Of a stretch of 61,030 bases of DNA, positions 1 through 7,524 are shown piece by piece. The DNA comes from JAVBJN01 sp031546985 (GTDB lineage Bacteria > Bacteroidota > Bacteroidia > Chitinophagales > Chitinophagaceae): NCBI GenBank assembly GCA_031546985.1, contig JAVBJN010000011.1, forward strand, positions 1 through 61,030. Direction: 5' to 3'. Below the pieces are notes generated by a model. It ran no database searches, was not told the DNA's origin, and saw only the letters and a list, made by a program, of their open reading frames with translations. The first letter of the stretch is position 1. The number at the start of each line of letters is the position of its first letter. The translations under genes and the position numbers were made by a program.

Positions 1-101
1 GTCGTTGATAATTCCCCTTGTTCGATTTCCCGGACTACCTGAACTTTAAACGACACGCTGTAATCCTTTTGCGTGCGCTTTACATAATTTGTTGTTTCCA
101 T
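1..101 (-). CDS. IS3-family transposase OrfA, N-terminal part (cut by window edge)
   Basis: An open frame starts with ATG at 101 and runs off the left edge, giving 33 residues that begin METTNYVKRTQKDYS. The stretch TQKDYSVSFKVQVVREIEQGELS looks like the start of the helix-turn-helix of IS3-family OrfA proteins (K.YS..FK...V.EIE.G), which bind the element ends. The rest of OrfA and the OrfB integrase would lie beyond position 1. Upstream of the start, at 116-141, sits a sequence that looks like the terminal inverted repeat. Only the first third of OrfA is visible, so the family call rests on this short motif. Confidence 0.7.
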   Translation of the reverse strand, partial: METTNYVKRTQKDYSVSFKVQVVREIEQGELST

Positions 102-141
102 AACGATGGTTTTTTCTGTATCGCTATTTCAGGACGGGACA
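1..141 (-). mobile_element. Terminal part of an IS3-like insertion sequence
   Basis: Reading the minus strand from 141, the sequence TGTCCCGTCCTGAAATAG lies about 15-40 bp ahead of the OrfA start. Its position and its 5' TG fit the outer end of an IS3-family terminal inverted repeat. The element extends beyond the left edge, so neither its other end nor a target-site duplication can be seen. The exact boundary near 141 is inferred. Confidence 0.55.
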
Positions 142-153
142 CGATTTAAAGTT

Positions 154-186
154 AAAAGCGCCGCAGGTATATCCTGCGGCGCTTTT
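154..186. terminator. Bidirectional hairpin terminator
   Basis: AAAAGCGCCGCAGG and its exact complement CCTGCGGCGCTTTT flank a 5-nt loop, making a 14-bp GC-rich stem with A/T tails on both sides. It lies downstream of the minus-strand hydrolase-GNAT gene pair, next to the IS end. Confidence 0.85.
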
Positions 187-197
187 CATTATTTGCT

Positions 198-362
198 TTA
201 TGCCTTGTTTATCGTTCGCAGGGCTTTGTCGGTAATCTTGCGCGTGGCCTGGTTGGGCGAATCTTCCAGCCACGTTTTGCATAGGTTGGTTGTTGCGTTA
301 ATGGTTGCCTGTATACTGCTGTTGTGTAACCAGGTATCGGGCACATTGCTGTAGCCAGGCAT
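198..362 (-). other. Overlapping 54-residue open frame at the GNAT 3' end
   Basis: An ATG-initiated frame on the minus strand reads MPGYSNVPDTWLHNSS ... LCKTWLEDSPNQATRKITDKALRTINKA and stops at 198-200, in a different frame from the GNAT gene whose last 20 codons it overlaps. The C-terminal half, beyond the GNAT stop, looks like real helical protein (W..D.P...T.KI..KALR), and is followed by a terminator at 154-186. It could be the remnant of a larger gene damaged by the IS or a small protein. It may also be chance. Confidence 0.3.
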
Positions 363-852
363 GTTGCGTGAGCGCAGGATGCATAAATGTCTGTATTTTT
401 TGCATGCCCGCTTTTTCCATTACATGGATAGATGGTGTATTTGCCAGTGGAGCCACCGCATTTACTTCCTTCAATTTTAGGGTATCAAAAGCAAAAGAGA
501 GGCAGCGCAAAGCACCTTCGGTAGCATAACCCTGGTGCCAGTAAGCTTTATCTAATCGCCAGCCCATATCAATACAAGGGGTAAAATCGGCTTCGAATGT
601 CTGTTCCGAAAGCCCTATGAATCCAATGAAAGCCCCGTCTGCTAAACGGTCTACCGCAAAGTAGCAGAAACCCTTGTTGCTTAACTGAAGCTGCATGCGG
701 TTTATAAAAGCCTGCGTGTCTTGTTCCGATTGTACCGAAGGGAAATAATGCATCACTTCATGATCGGCATTGATGGCCGCCATTTTGGGAAGGTCGGTTG
801 GTTGCCAGTCACGAAAGCCCAGTCTTGCGGAAGTAAAAAGGTAAGGAGTCAT
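298..852 (-). CDS. GNAT-family N-acetyltransferase (RimJ/RimL-like)
   Basis: A 184-residue GCN5-related acetyltransferase of the Acetyltransf_3 (RimJ/RimL) type, expected to transfer an acetyl group from acetyl-CoA to an amine. The N-terminus (TSARLGFRDWQPTDLPKMAAI) and the motif-A region (GWRLDKAYWHQGYATEGALR) are typical, as is the C-terminal NTPSIHVMEKAGMQ. The CoA-binding signature appears as HQGYATEG. The substrate is unknown. The ATG at 852 lies 2 bp after the stop of the alpha/beta hydrolase, so the two are probably cotranscribed. A second open frame overlaps its 3' end (198-362). Confidence 0.9.
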   Translation of the reverse strand: MTPYLFTSARLGFRDWQPTDLPKMAAINADHEVMHYFPSVQSEQDTQAFINRMQLQLSNKGFCYFAVDRLADGAFIGFIGLSEQTFEADFTPCIDMGWRLDKAYWHQGYATEGALRCLSFAFDTLKLKEVNAVAPLANTPSIHVMEKAGMQKIQTFMHPALTQHAWLQQCARYLVTQQQYTGNH

Positions 853-854
853 GG

Positions 855-1724
855 TTAAGGGTTGTCTGTAGTCAGAAATTGTAAGATGGCTTCATTTACT
901 TTGGCCGCTTGTTCAATGTGCACAAAATGTCCGCAGGGCTCTAGGAGTTGCAATTGCGCATTGGGTATTTGAGCTGCGGCTGTTGCGGCCAGTTGTGCAG
1001 TGGGTATACGGTGCAGAAACCGGTTGGGAATCAGTTTATCGTTGGTGCCAAACAACACCAGCACCGGGCATGCCAGTTGATGCAGCAGGTGATCGGTGGG
1101 TTCCTGCAACATGCCGTTGATGCATTGTTCTATCATGGTGCTGTAGGCATCCCGGTTGTTTTGCCGGATAAGGTCTATCAGTTCGCCCACAATCTGGTGT
1201 GCGGTTTCGGTAAGGGTATCAAAGCCTTTGTGCACCGAATGTTTGATATGTGCTTCCTCGCAATGCAGGAAATCGCTCAACGTCAGCGCGCTTTTAAACA
1301 GGTTAATATCATCTTCGCTAAAATGCTCAAACCCCGCAGGAGCACACAATACCAGTTTTTGCACCAGTTGCGGATAGCGTAATGCTACCGTTGTGGCAAT
1401 TTGCCCGCCCATGGAATGCCCCACCAGGCATACGTTGGTTAAGTTTAATTGTTCGATAAATGCTGCTACCGCTTCGGCGAAAAAGTGCATCCCATAAGGA
1501 TATGCGGCTCTCGAAGATTGTCCGTTGCCCGGCAGATCTATTGCAATGCAGCGAAAGTGTTGGCTTAATTCTGCAATATTATCGTTCCACACCGGCAGGT
1601 AATTGGCCAGCCCATGAATAAACAACAGGGTATAAGGTCCGGCTCCGGTATCGGTGTAAGCAATGGTTACACCCGATTCGAGTGGCAGGTGTTGTACAGG
1701 ATATTGGTATAGCGAAGCCGTCAT
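855..1724 (-). CDS. Alpha/beta-fold hydrolase (BioH/esterase-like)
   Basis: A 289-residue alpha/beta hydrolase. It shows an oxyanion HG at 37-38 (LLFIHGLANYLPVW), the nucleophile elbow GHSMGG with Ser104, a likely acid in FGTNDKLIPN and the catalytic His in EPCGHFVHIEQ. This is the layout of small carboxylesterases such as BioH, MhpC and proline iminopeptidase, and the substrate cannot be told from sequence. It is transcribed divergently from the biotin operon, about 190 bp away. That makes a role as pimeloyl-ACP methyl ester esterase possible, but this is inference from position only. A TAACTTTG box at 1735-1742 would give a very short leader. The GNAT gene follows 2 bp downstream. Confidence 0.9.
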   Translation of the reverse strand: MTASLYQYPVQHLPLESGVTIAYTDTGAGPYTLLFIHGLANYLPVWNDNIAELSQHFRCIAIDLPGNGQSSRAAYPYGMHFFAEAVAAFIEQLNLTNVCLVGHSMGGQIATTVALRYPQLVQKLVLCAPAGFEHFSEDDINLFKSALTLSDFLHCEEAHIKHSVHKGFDTLTETAHQIVGELIDLIRQNNRDAYSTMIEQCINGMLQEPTDHLLHQLACPVLVLFGTNDKLIPNRFLHRIPTAQLAATAAAQIPNAQLQLLEPCGHFVHIEQAAKVNEAILQFLTTDNP

Positions 1725-1734
1725 GATGAAACGG

Positions 1735-1742
1735 CAAAGTTA
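1735..1742 (-). promoter_or_regulatory. Bacteroidota -7 box for the hydrolase-GNAT pair
   Basis: On the minus strand TAACTTTG matches the Bacteroidota -7 consensus TAnnTTTG exactly, 10 bp ahead of the hydrolase ATG. No clear TTG -33 element is visible, so the call is moderate. Confidence 0.4.
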
Positions 1743-1914
1743 ACGGATAACGTTGTATGTACAGGTAGCGGTATTTTAGAGGGGTTAAAAGTTCTATTGC
1801 CTATGAAATACAAGCGGACATACTTATTCGTTTCTACATATTTGTGCGTACTGTTAATTATTTATAGCTTGGCGGCGCATAAACCACCGATAGGGGAAAC
1901 CTTAAACCACCATT

Positions 1915-2922
1915 ATGGCAAACGTCCGTAACAACTGGACCCTCGACGAGATCAGGGCCATTTATGAGAAACCGCTGTTAAGCCTTATTCTGGAAGCAGC
2001 AGATGTGCACCGCCAGTACCACACCTTCGGCGAAGTTCAGATCAGTAGCTTGTTGTCTATCAAAACCGGAGGTTGTTCCGAAGACTGCGCGTATTGCCCG
2101 CAGGCTGCCCGTTACCACACCGATGTAAAAGTACAGGCGCTGATGAAAATCGAAGATGTAGTAGTGTCTGCACAGAATGCCAAAGCCGGCGGCGCATCCC
2201 GCTTTTGTATGGGTGCTGCCTGGCGCGAAGTACGCAATAACCGCGACTTTGACCGTGTGCTGGATATGGTAAAAGCAGTAAACGCACTCGATATGGAAGT
2301 ATGCTGCACCCTGGGTATGCTTACCGATGAGCAGGCGCAGAAACTGGCTTATGCCGGATTGTATGCCTACAACCACAACGTAGATACTTCTGCCGACCAT
2401 TACGATCAGATTATTACCACCCGTACTTACGACGACCGCCTCAATACCCTTGAAAATGTGCGCAAAGCAGGTATTTCTGTGTGTAGCGGCGGCATCATTG
2501 GTATGGGCGAGACTTCTGAAGACCGTATGGGTATGTTGCTCACGCTGGCCAACCTGCCGGAGCACCCGGGTTCTGTACCCATCAACGCGCTGGTACCGGT
2601 AGAAGGTACACCATTGTCTGAGCAGCCTCGTGTGGCTTTTGATGAACTGGTGCGCATGGTAGCTACCGCCCGCCTCATTATGCCTAAAGCTGCCGTACGC
2701 CTTTCTGCAGGCCGCCTGGAATTGTCCATCGCGGAGCAGGGTATGTGCTTTATGGCGGGTGCCAACTCTATTTTTGCAGGCGATAAACTGCTTACTACAC
2801 CCAATCCTGAATTTAACGAGGATATGGATATGTTCAGAATACTGGGCCTTACGCCTAAAGCTGCATTTGCAGACAGGGCTAAAGCCGGGCAGGAAAGTTG
2901 CTGCAGCACCGAACATGCATAA
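1915..2922 (+). CDS. bioB: Biotin synthase
   Basis: A 335-residue radical SAM enzyme that inserts sulfur into dethiobiotin to form biotin, the last step of the pathway. The cluster-binding CxxxCxxC is present as C54-SED-C58-AY-C61. The family motifs YNHNVDTS, CSGGIIGMGE and RLSAGR follow, and the C-terminal SIFAGDKLLTTPNPE is characteristic. The ATG at 1915 gives the expected N-terminus and length. It is the first gene of a tight bioB-F-D-A operon: bioF starts 8 bp before the bioB stop. Confidence 0.98.
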   Translation: MANVRNNWTLDEIRAIYEKPLLSLILEAADVHRQYHTFGEVQISSLLSIKTGGCSEDCAYCPQAARYHTDVKVQALMKIEDVVVSAQNAKAGGASRFCMGAAWREVRNNRDFDRVLDMVKAVNALDMEVCCTLGMLTDEQAQKLAYAGLYAYNHNVDTSADHYDQIITTRTYDDRLNTLENVRKAGISVCSGGIIGMGETSEDRMGMLLTLANLPEHPGSVPINALVPVEGTPLSEQPRVAFDELVRMVATARLIMPKAAVRLSAGRLELSIAEQGMCFMAGANSIFAGDKLLTTPNPEFNEDMDMFRILGLTPKAAFADRAKAGQESCCSTEHA

Positions 2923-4030
2923 CCTGCAAACATACCTGGCTCAGAAGCTCCTGGAACGGGAGCAGCAAGGCAACCTGCGCAGTCTTAAACTGCATGGGCC
3001 GGGCATCGATTTTTTTTCAAACGACTATCTCGGCTGGGCATCGCTGCCTAACGATACCATACAAGGGGGAACCGGCGCTACCGGTTCCCGTTTGTTATCC
3101 GGCAATTCCGCATTGGCGCAAATGCTGGAGCAGGAAATAGCAGCTTTTCATGATACCGAAGCCGCATTGCTGTTTAATTCCGGTTACGATGCCAACATAG
3201 GATTGTTCGCTTCTATTGCTAACCGTCATACCACCATTTTGTATGATGCTTTGTGCCACGCCAGTATATTGGATGGCATAAGGCTTAGCCAGGCCCGGCA
3301 TGCTTTTAAGTTTGCCCACAACAACCTGCAGGAGCTGGAAGAAAAGCTGAAACGTTGCGAAGGCGGGCCCATTATAGTAGCGGTAGAATCGGTATACTCT
3401 ATGGATGGCGATACGGCTCCTTTGCAGGAGCTGGTAAGGCTTTCGGAGCAATACGGTTTTGCGCTGATTGTAGATGAAGCACACGCTACAGGCGTTTTTG
3501 GGGCTAAAGGCGAAGGTCTGGTACAACAAATGAAGTTGCGCCAACAAGTATTTGCCAGGGTGCACACGTTTGGCAAAGCCCTGGGTTGCCATGGCGCTGT
3601 GGTAACAGGATCGGGATTGTTGAAAAATTACTTGCTCAACTTTGCCCGTTCGTTCATTTACACCACAGCTTTACCAGAGCACAGCCTGCTGGCCATTCGC
3701 CAATCGTATGCAAGGTTGCAAAATCCGGGTTTCAGCAATGAGGTATTGCATGCGCGGATCGCTTATTTCCGGAACCGCATTGCAACCATGCCGGAGCGCT
3801 GGAAAGACAGCCATTCGCCCATACAGGCATTGGTATTGGGTAGCAACGAAGCCACACGAAATGTGGCCGCGCAGTTGCTGGAAGATGGTATTCGCATTAG
3901 TCCGGTATTGCATCCGACAGTTCCGCTGGGCGAAGAGCGATTACGCATTTGTCTGCACCAGTTCAATACCGAAGCAGAGATAGACCAGTTATTAAATAGT
4001 ATAAAACGTTGTTTATGCAACGACGAATAG
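2915..4030 (+). CDS. bioF: 8-amino-7-oxononanoate synthase
   Basis: A 371-residue PLP-dependent alpha-oxoamine synthase that condenses pimeloyl-ACP (or pimeloyl-CoA) with alanine. The PLP lysine is K221 in HTFGKALG. FSNDYLG, GTGATGSRLLSGNS, ESVYSMDGD and VDEAHATG are family motifs. The open frame extends further upstream inside bioB, but the ATG at 2915 gives the normal N-terminus (MHNLQTYLAQ) and overlaps the bioB stop by 8 bp, which suggests translational coupling. Confidence 0.96.
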   Translation: MHNLQTYLAQKLLEREQQGNLRSLKLHGPGIDFFSNDYLGWASLPNDTIQGGTGATGSRLLSGNSALAQMLEQEIAAFHDTEAALLFNSGYDANIGLFASIANRHTTILYDALCHASILDGIRLSQARHAFKFAHNNLQELEEKLKRCEGGPIIVAVESVYSMDGDTAPLQELVRLSEQYGFALIVDEAHATGVFGAKGEGLVQQMKLRQQVFARVHTFGKALGCHGAVVTGSGLLKNYLLNFARSFIYTTALPEHSLLAIRQSYARLQNPGFSNEVLHARIAYFRNRIATMPERWKDSHSPIQALVLGSNEATRNVAAQLLEDGIRISPVLHPTVPLGEERLRICLHQFNTEAEIDQLLNSIKRCLCNDE

Positions 4031-4662
4031 CCATAGCAGGCATTCATACCGGGGTGGGCAAAACAGTAGTGTCGGCCATGCTGGCCCGTGCACTGCAAGC
4101 CGATTACTGGAAGCCTATACAGGCCGGAGACCTGGACAATAGCGATACAATCACCGTGACGCGTTTAACAGGATTGGATTACACAGGCACCATTCACCCG
4201 GAAGCCTACCGGCTTAGCCAGCCATTATCACCGCATCTTGCGGCGGCGCTGGACGGTGTAACCATCGATCATACGCAATTGGTCTGGCCGCAAACGGATA
4301 ACCTTTTGCTGGTAGAAACCGCCGGAGGCATCCATTCTCCCATGAGCGATACGGCTACCATGGTCGATTTTATACAGCACCATCAATTACCTGTGGTGCT
4401 GGTGGTGCGGCATTACCTGGGCAGTATTAACCATACTTTGACCACCATTGAAGTGTTGCAACAACGGGGTATTCCTGTGCTGGGTATTATTATAAGTGGC
4501 GCGGCCCATGAGGCTTCCGAGAGTTTTATAACCCGCTACAGTAAGCTGCCCATCTGCTGCCATGTTCCGGAAATGGAGCAACCCGATGCCCAACAGGTAG
4601 CCGCCGTGGCAACGCAATATGCAACCGAACTCCAAAAAATGTTGTACACATGCCAACATTAA
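4015..4662 (+). CDS. bioD: Dethiobiotin synthetase
   Basis: A 215-residue ATP-dependent enzyme that closes the ureido ring of dethiobiotin from 7,8-diaminononanoate and CO2. The P-loop GIHTGVGKT (residues 9-17), the KPIQAG substrate loop and VETAGGIHSPMS are the classic BioD motifs. A TTG start 6 bp upstream is possible, but the ATG at 4015 fits the family better. It overlaps bioF by 16 bp and bioA by 13 bp. Confidence 0.96.
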   Translation: MQRRIAIAGIHTGVGKTVVSAMLARALQADYWKPIQAGDLDNSDTITVTRLTGLDYTGTIHPEAYRLSQPLSPHLAAALDGVTIDHTQLVWPQTDNLLLVETAGGIHSPMSDTATMVDFIQHHQLPVVLVVRHYLGSINHTLTTIEVLQQRGIPVLGIIISGAAHEASESFITRYSKLPICCHVPEMEQPDAQQVAAVATQYATELQKMLYTCQH

Positions 4663-5921
4663 AAGAACGCGACAGTAAAGTAATCTGGCACCCTTATACG
4701 CCTATGAAAATATGGCCGGAGGCGATTGGTATTGTGAAAGGCGAGGGTGCCTATCTCGAAGATGAAACCGGCAAGCGCTACCTGGATGCGATCTCGAGCT
4801 GGTGGGTAACCCTGCACGGTCATGCCAACCAACATATTGCAGAAAGGGTATCGGCACAGTTGCTTACACTGGAGCAGTGCATTTTTGCCGGATTTACCCA
4901 TGAGCCTGCCGTGGCGCTGGCAGAGCAATTGCTGGATGTGCTGCCAGGCAACATGAGCCGCATATTTTATTCGGATAATGGCTCTACCGCTGTTGAAGTA
5001 GCCATTAAAATGTCGCTGCAATACTGGACAAACAAAGGCACACCCAAAACCAAACTGCTGGCGTTGGAAAACGCCTATCACGGCGATACGTTTGGCGCTA
5101 TGGCCGTAAGTGGCCGCAGCGTATTTACCCAGGCATTTGACAACCTGCTGTTTGAAGTGGGTTTCCTGCCTTTTCCATCACCTGGCAAAGAACTGCAAAC
5201 GCTTACTGACCTGGAAAACCGTTTGAAGGCTGGTGATGTGGCTGCTTTGATTGTAGAGCCTTTGATACAAGGTTCTGCCGGTATGTACACTTACAGCCCA
5301 GCAACGTTGGAGAAAATGTTTGCCTTGTGCAAGCAATACGACTGCCTGATTATTGCCGATGAGGTAATGACCGGTTTTGGCCGTACCGAAACATTGTTTG
5401 CCTGCGAGCAGGTTTCCGTTTCGCCCGATCTGATCTGTTTGTCTAAAGGATTGACGGGCGGCACAATGGCTTTGGGCGTAACGGCCTGTACGGGCGCTAT
5501 TTTCGATGCCTTCTATTCCGACGATCGGATGTCTACCCTGTACCACGGGCATTCCTTTACGGCCAATCCGCTGGCTTGTGCGGCTGCTCTCGCGAGTCTT
5601 GAGCTGTTGCTGCACAAATCTTGTTCCGACCAGCGCATGCTCATCATGCATGGCCATGAGCGGTTTGCCTCCACAATAGCGGGGCATGCTAAAGTGGGCG
5701 ACATCCGTCAGCGGGGCACCATCCTGGCTATAGAACTCAATGTAGGAGCCACAAGCTACAACCACAGCCTGAGAGACCAGCTCTATACTTTTTTCCTGGA
5801 ACGAAACATCCTGATGCGGCCTTTGGGCAACATCATTTACATACTTCCGCCTTACTGCATTACCGAAGCGGAACTGCAAACCATTTACAATGCCATAACG
5901 GAACTGCTTTCCGTTCTTTAA
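4650..5921 (+). CDS. bioA: Adenosylmethionine--8-amino-7-oxononanoate aminotransferase
   Basis: A 423-residue class III PLP aminotransferase that makes 7,8-diaminononanoate (DAPA). Diagnostic motifs are WHPYTPM near the N-terminus, SSWWVTLHGHA, YHGDTFGAM, the PLP-binding aspartate in IIADEVMTGFGRT and Lys266 in CLSKGLTGG. The SWW motif favours BioA over other omega-transaminases. The start at 4650 overlaps the bioD end by 13 bp. The ferritin-like gene follows 13 bp after the stop. Confidence 0.96.
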   Translation: MPTLKERDSKVIWHPYTPMKIWPEAIGIVKGEGAYLEDETGKRYLDAISSWWVTLHGHANQHIAERVSAQLLTLEQCIFAGFTHEPAVALAEQLLDVLPGNMSRIFYSDNGSTAVEVAIKMSLQYWTNKGTPKTKLLALENAYHGDTFGAMAVSGRSVFTQAFDNLLFEVGFLPFPSPGKELQTLTDLENRLKAGDVAALIVEPLIQGSAGMYTYSPATLEKMFALCKQYDCLIIADEVMTGFGRTETLFACEQVSVSPDLICLSKGLTGGTMALGVTACTGAIFDAFYSDDRMSTLYHGHSFTANPLACAAALASLELLLHKSCSDQRMLIMHGHERFASTIAGHAKVGDIRQRGTILAIELNVGATSYNHSLRDQLYTFFLERNILMRPLGNIIYILPPYCITEAELQTIYNAITELLSVL

Positions 5922-5934
5922 ACCCCGATACACC

Positions 5935-6579
5935 ATGGAACAATCTGCACAACTTTTACAATCCATTATACACACCGTAGTAGCCCAGCCCGCCTTGCAT
6001 GCCAAGTGGCTCAATACCCTGAGCATGATGGAAAACACGGGCTCCCGCAAAATTTCGCGTTTTGAGCACCCGGTAGAGACCGATATCATGATTCTGAAAC
6101 ACGCAGCAGAAGAAGCGAGGCATGCCTATTACCTCAAAAAACAGATTGCCAAAATGGAAGGGGAGCTGTGCCCCGACTATAGTTTTCAATACCTGCTGGC
6201 GCCTGTAGCCAGTTACCAATACCTGCACCACCTCGACATATCGGCCAGCCGCTACCTCAAAAAAGAGCTTAAACTCAACGGATGGCCCATGCGCCAGGCG
6301 GCTTACCTGCTGGTGACTTATGCCATTGAAGTGCGTGCCGATATGCTGTATGGCATTTACCAGCAAGAGCTTACGGCTATTGGCTCTAAGGTGAACGTGA
6401 AATCCATTATTGTGGAAGAAGAGGGCCACCTGGCCGAGATGACCCGTATGCTCAAAGAATTTAGCCCGGAATGGGAAAGGATTGCGGCCGACATCTGCGC
6501 GGTAGAAGACGAATTGTTTCACCATTGGCTCAAAGGCTTAAAAGTGGTGCTGGAACAGCCCGAAGCAGTAACCGCTTAA
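5935..6579 (+). CDS. Ferritin-like di-iron protein at the end of the biotin operon
   Basis: A 214-residue all-helical protein with a complete ferritin-like di-iron ligand set: E33, E60-A-R-H63, E132 and E162-E-G-H165, i.e. two copies of E plus ExxH. No signal peptide or membrane segment is seen, so it should be cytosolic. Proteins of this architecture include rubrerythrin-like peroxidases, MiaE-type hydroxylases and oxidases. The exact family is not recognised. It starts 13 bp after bioA on the same strand and is followed by a terminator, so it is very probably part of the biotin operon. A role in making or processing the pimelate precursor, or in iron supply or protection for BioB, is inference. 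Confidence 0.85.
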   Translation: MEQSAQLLQSIIHTVVAQPALHAKWLNTLSMMENTGSRKISRFEHPVETDIMILKHAAEEARHAYYLKKQIAKMEGELCPDYSFQYLLAPVASYQYLHHLDISASRYLKKELKLNGWPMRQAAYLLVTYAIEVRADMLYGIYQQELTAIGSKVNVKSIIVEEEGHLAEMTRMLKEFSPEWERIAADICAVEDELFHHWLKGLKVVLEQPEAVTA

Positions 6580-6599
6580 GATATATTTGAAATAAAGAT

Positions 6600-6643
6600 A
6601 ATCCCGGCAGGCTCAGCGTTTTAGCTATCCGTTTGCCGGGATT
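6600..6643 (+). terminator. Hairpin at the end of the biotin operon
   Basis: AATCCCGGCA and TGCCGGGATT form a perfect 10-bp stem around a 24-nt loop, 20 bp after the stop of the ferritin-like gene. No long T-tract follows, so its efficiency is uncertain. Confidence 0.6.
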
Positions 6644-6732
6644 CCTGTGAAATATACCCAACGAATAAGCTGTAAAGGCTTGTCTATTAACTCGATTTCC
6701 GTAAATTGTCTATCCTAAAAAGTCAGATTGCT

Positions 6733-7362
6733 ATGAAGTACACGCGCATATTCACCGGACTGCTGGCAACCGCTGTGGCGGCCACGGTTATTTTCAGTGC
6801 CTGTAAGAAGGATAAGAACGGAAATACTTCCGGAGGATTGTTTGAGATCAAAGGCGATCTGGATTATGGCGGCTTGTCAGATACCATTAAAATTGATCTG
6901 GGTGGCGGTAACCAGCTTTCCAGCATTCCTACATTTGATGGTGAGCTGCCCGGGCAGTTGCCTTTTGCGGTTGAGTATCCTTTTGCAACCGATTATGAAA
7001 AATACCTGAAGCAATATGGCACCAGCAAAGACCTGGTAAAGGAAATACGGTTTAAAACCCTTTCGCTGGAATACACCTTCCCTTCCAAGAACGATTTTGA
7101 CTTTATGGACAGTGTAAGGGTGTTTCTGAGATCTACCGGCTTGCCAGATAAGATGATTGCTTACCAATACGGCAATAACGGCGCTACCAATGTTAAAAAG
7201 CTCAATATGCAGGTGATAACCGATAACATTAAGGATTACTACCTCAAAGATTCTATTACGTTAACGGTGAAGGCCCATACACATGCTGGTGATACCTTAT
7301 TCCTGCCTACCCAATTTAAATTAGGCGCGGTGTTCTCAATTTTAGCGAACCCGGTAAAATAG
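6733..7362 (+). CDS. Putative lipoprotein of unknown function
   Basis: A 209-residue protein with a lipoprotein signal peptide: MKYTRI, a hydrophobic stretch and lipobox FSAC followed by KKDKNG. The mature part is acidic and glycine-rich at first (GDLDYGGLSDTIKIDLGGGNQL). It then looks like a compact beta-domain (LEYTFPSKNDFDFMDSVRVFLRS), reminiscent of other Bacteroidota surface lipoproteins, but no family is recognised. An in-frame TTG at 6706 is less likely than the ATG at 6733, which starts the signal peptide. It stands alone, followed by a strong terminator. Confidence 0.85.
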   Translation: MKYTRIFTGLLATAVAATVIFSACKKDKNGNTSGGLFEIKGDLDYGGLSDTIKIDLGGGNQLSSIPTFDGELPGQLPFAVEYPFATDYEKYLKQYGTSKDLVKEIRFKTLSLEYTFPSKNDFDFMDSVRVFLRSTGLPDKMIAYQYGNNGATNVKKLNMQVITDNIKDYYLKDSITLTVKAHTHAGDTLFLPTQFKLGAVFSILANPVK

Positions 7363-7387
7363 TTTTTTGTTTCTGAGTTAAGAGAGG

Positions 7388-7414
7388 GTCTGCCTGTTTA
7401 GGCAGACTTTTTTT
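7388..7414 (+). terminator. Intrinsic terminator
   Basis: GTCTGCCT and AGGCAGAC form an 8-bp stem with a 4-nt loop (GTTT), followed directly by seven T residues. It ends the lipoprotein transcript. Confidence 0.9.
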
Positions 7415-7524
7415 GTTTAAAGCTATCCCCCATTCACACTATTTCTGATTCTATTCGCACTAATTAACACTGTTGCGCCAACGAAGTTTTTCTCCGGAGT
7501 GGTCTTCTCTGGAAACGATTTTAT

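Noticed and set aside
1725..1914. A BirA/BioR-type operator or riboswitch before bioB
   Set aside because: No clear TTGTTAACC/GGTTAACAA-type dyad and no known riboswitch fold was found in this stretch, so no regulatory site is claimed.
1803..1931. A 42-residue frame starting MKYKRTYLFVSTYLCV that overlaps the bioB start
   Set aside because: It looks like a small membrane peptide, but it overlaps bioB out of frame, has no promoter of its own that I can see and no recognisable family. More likely a chance frame in the bioB leader.
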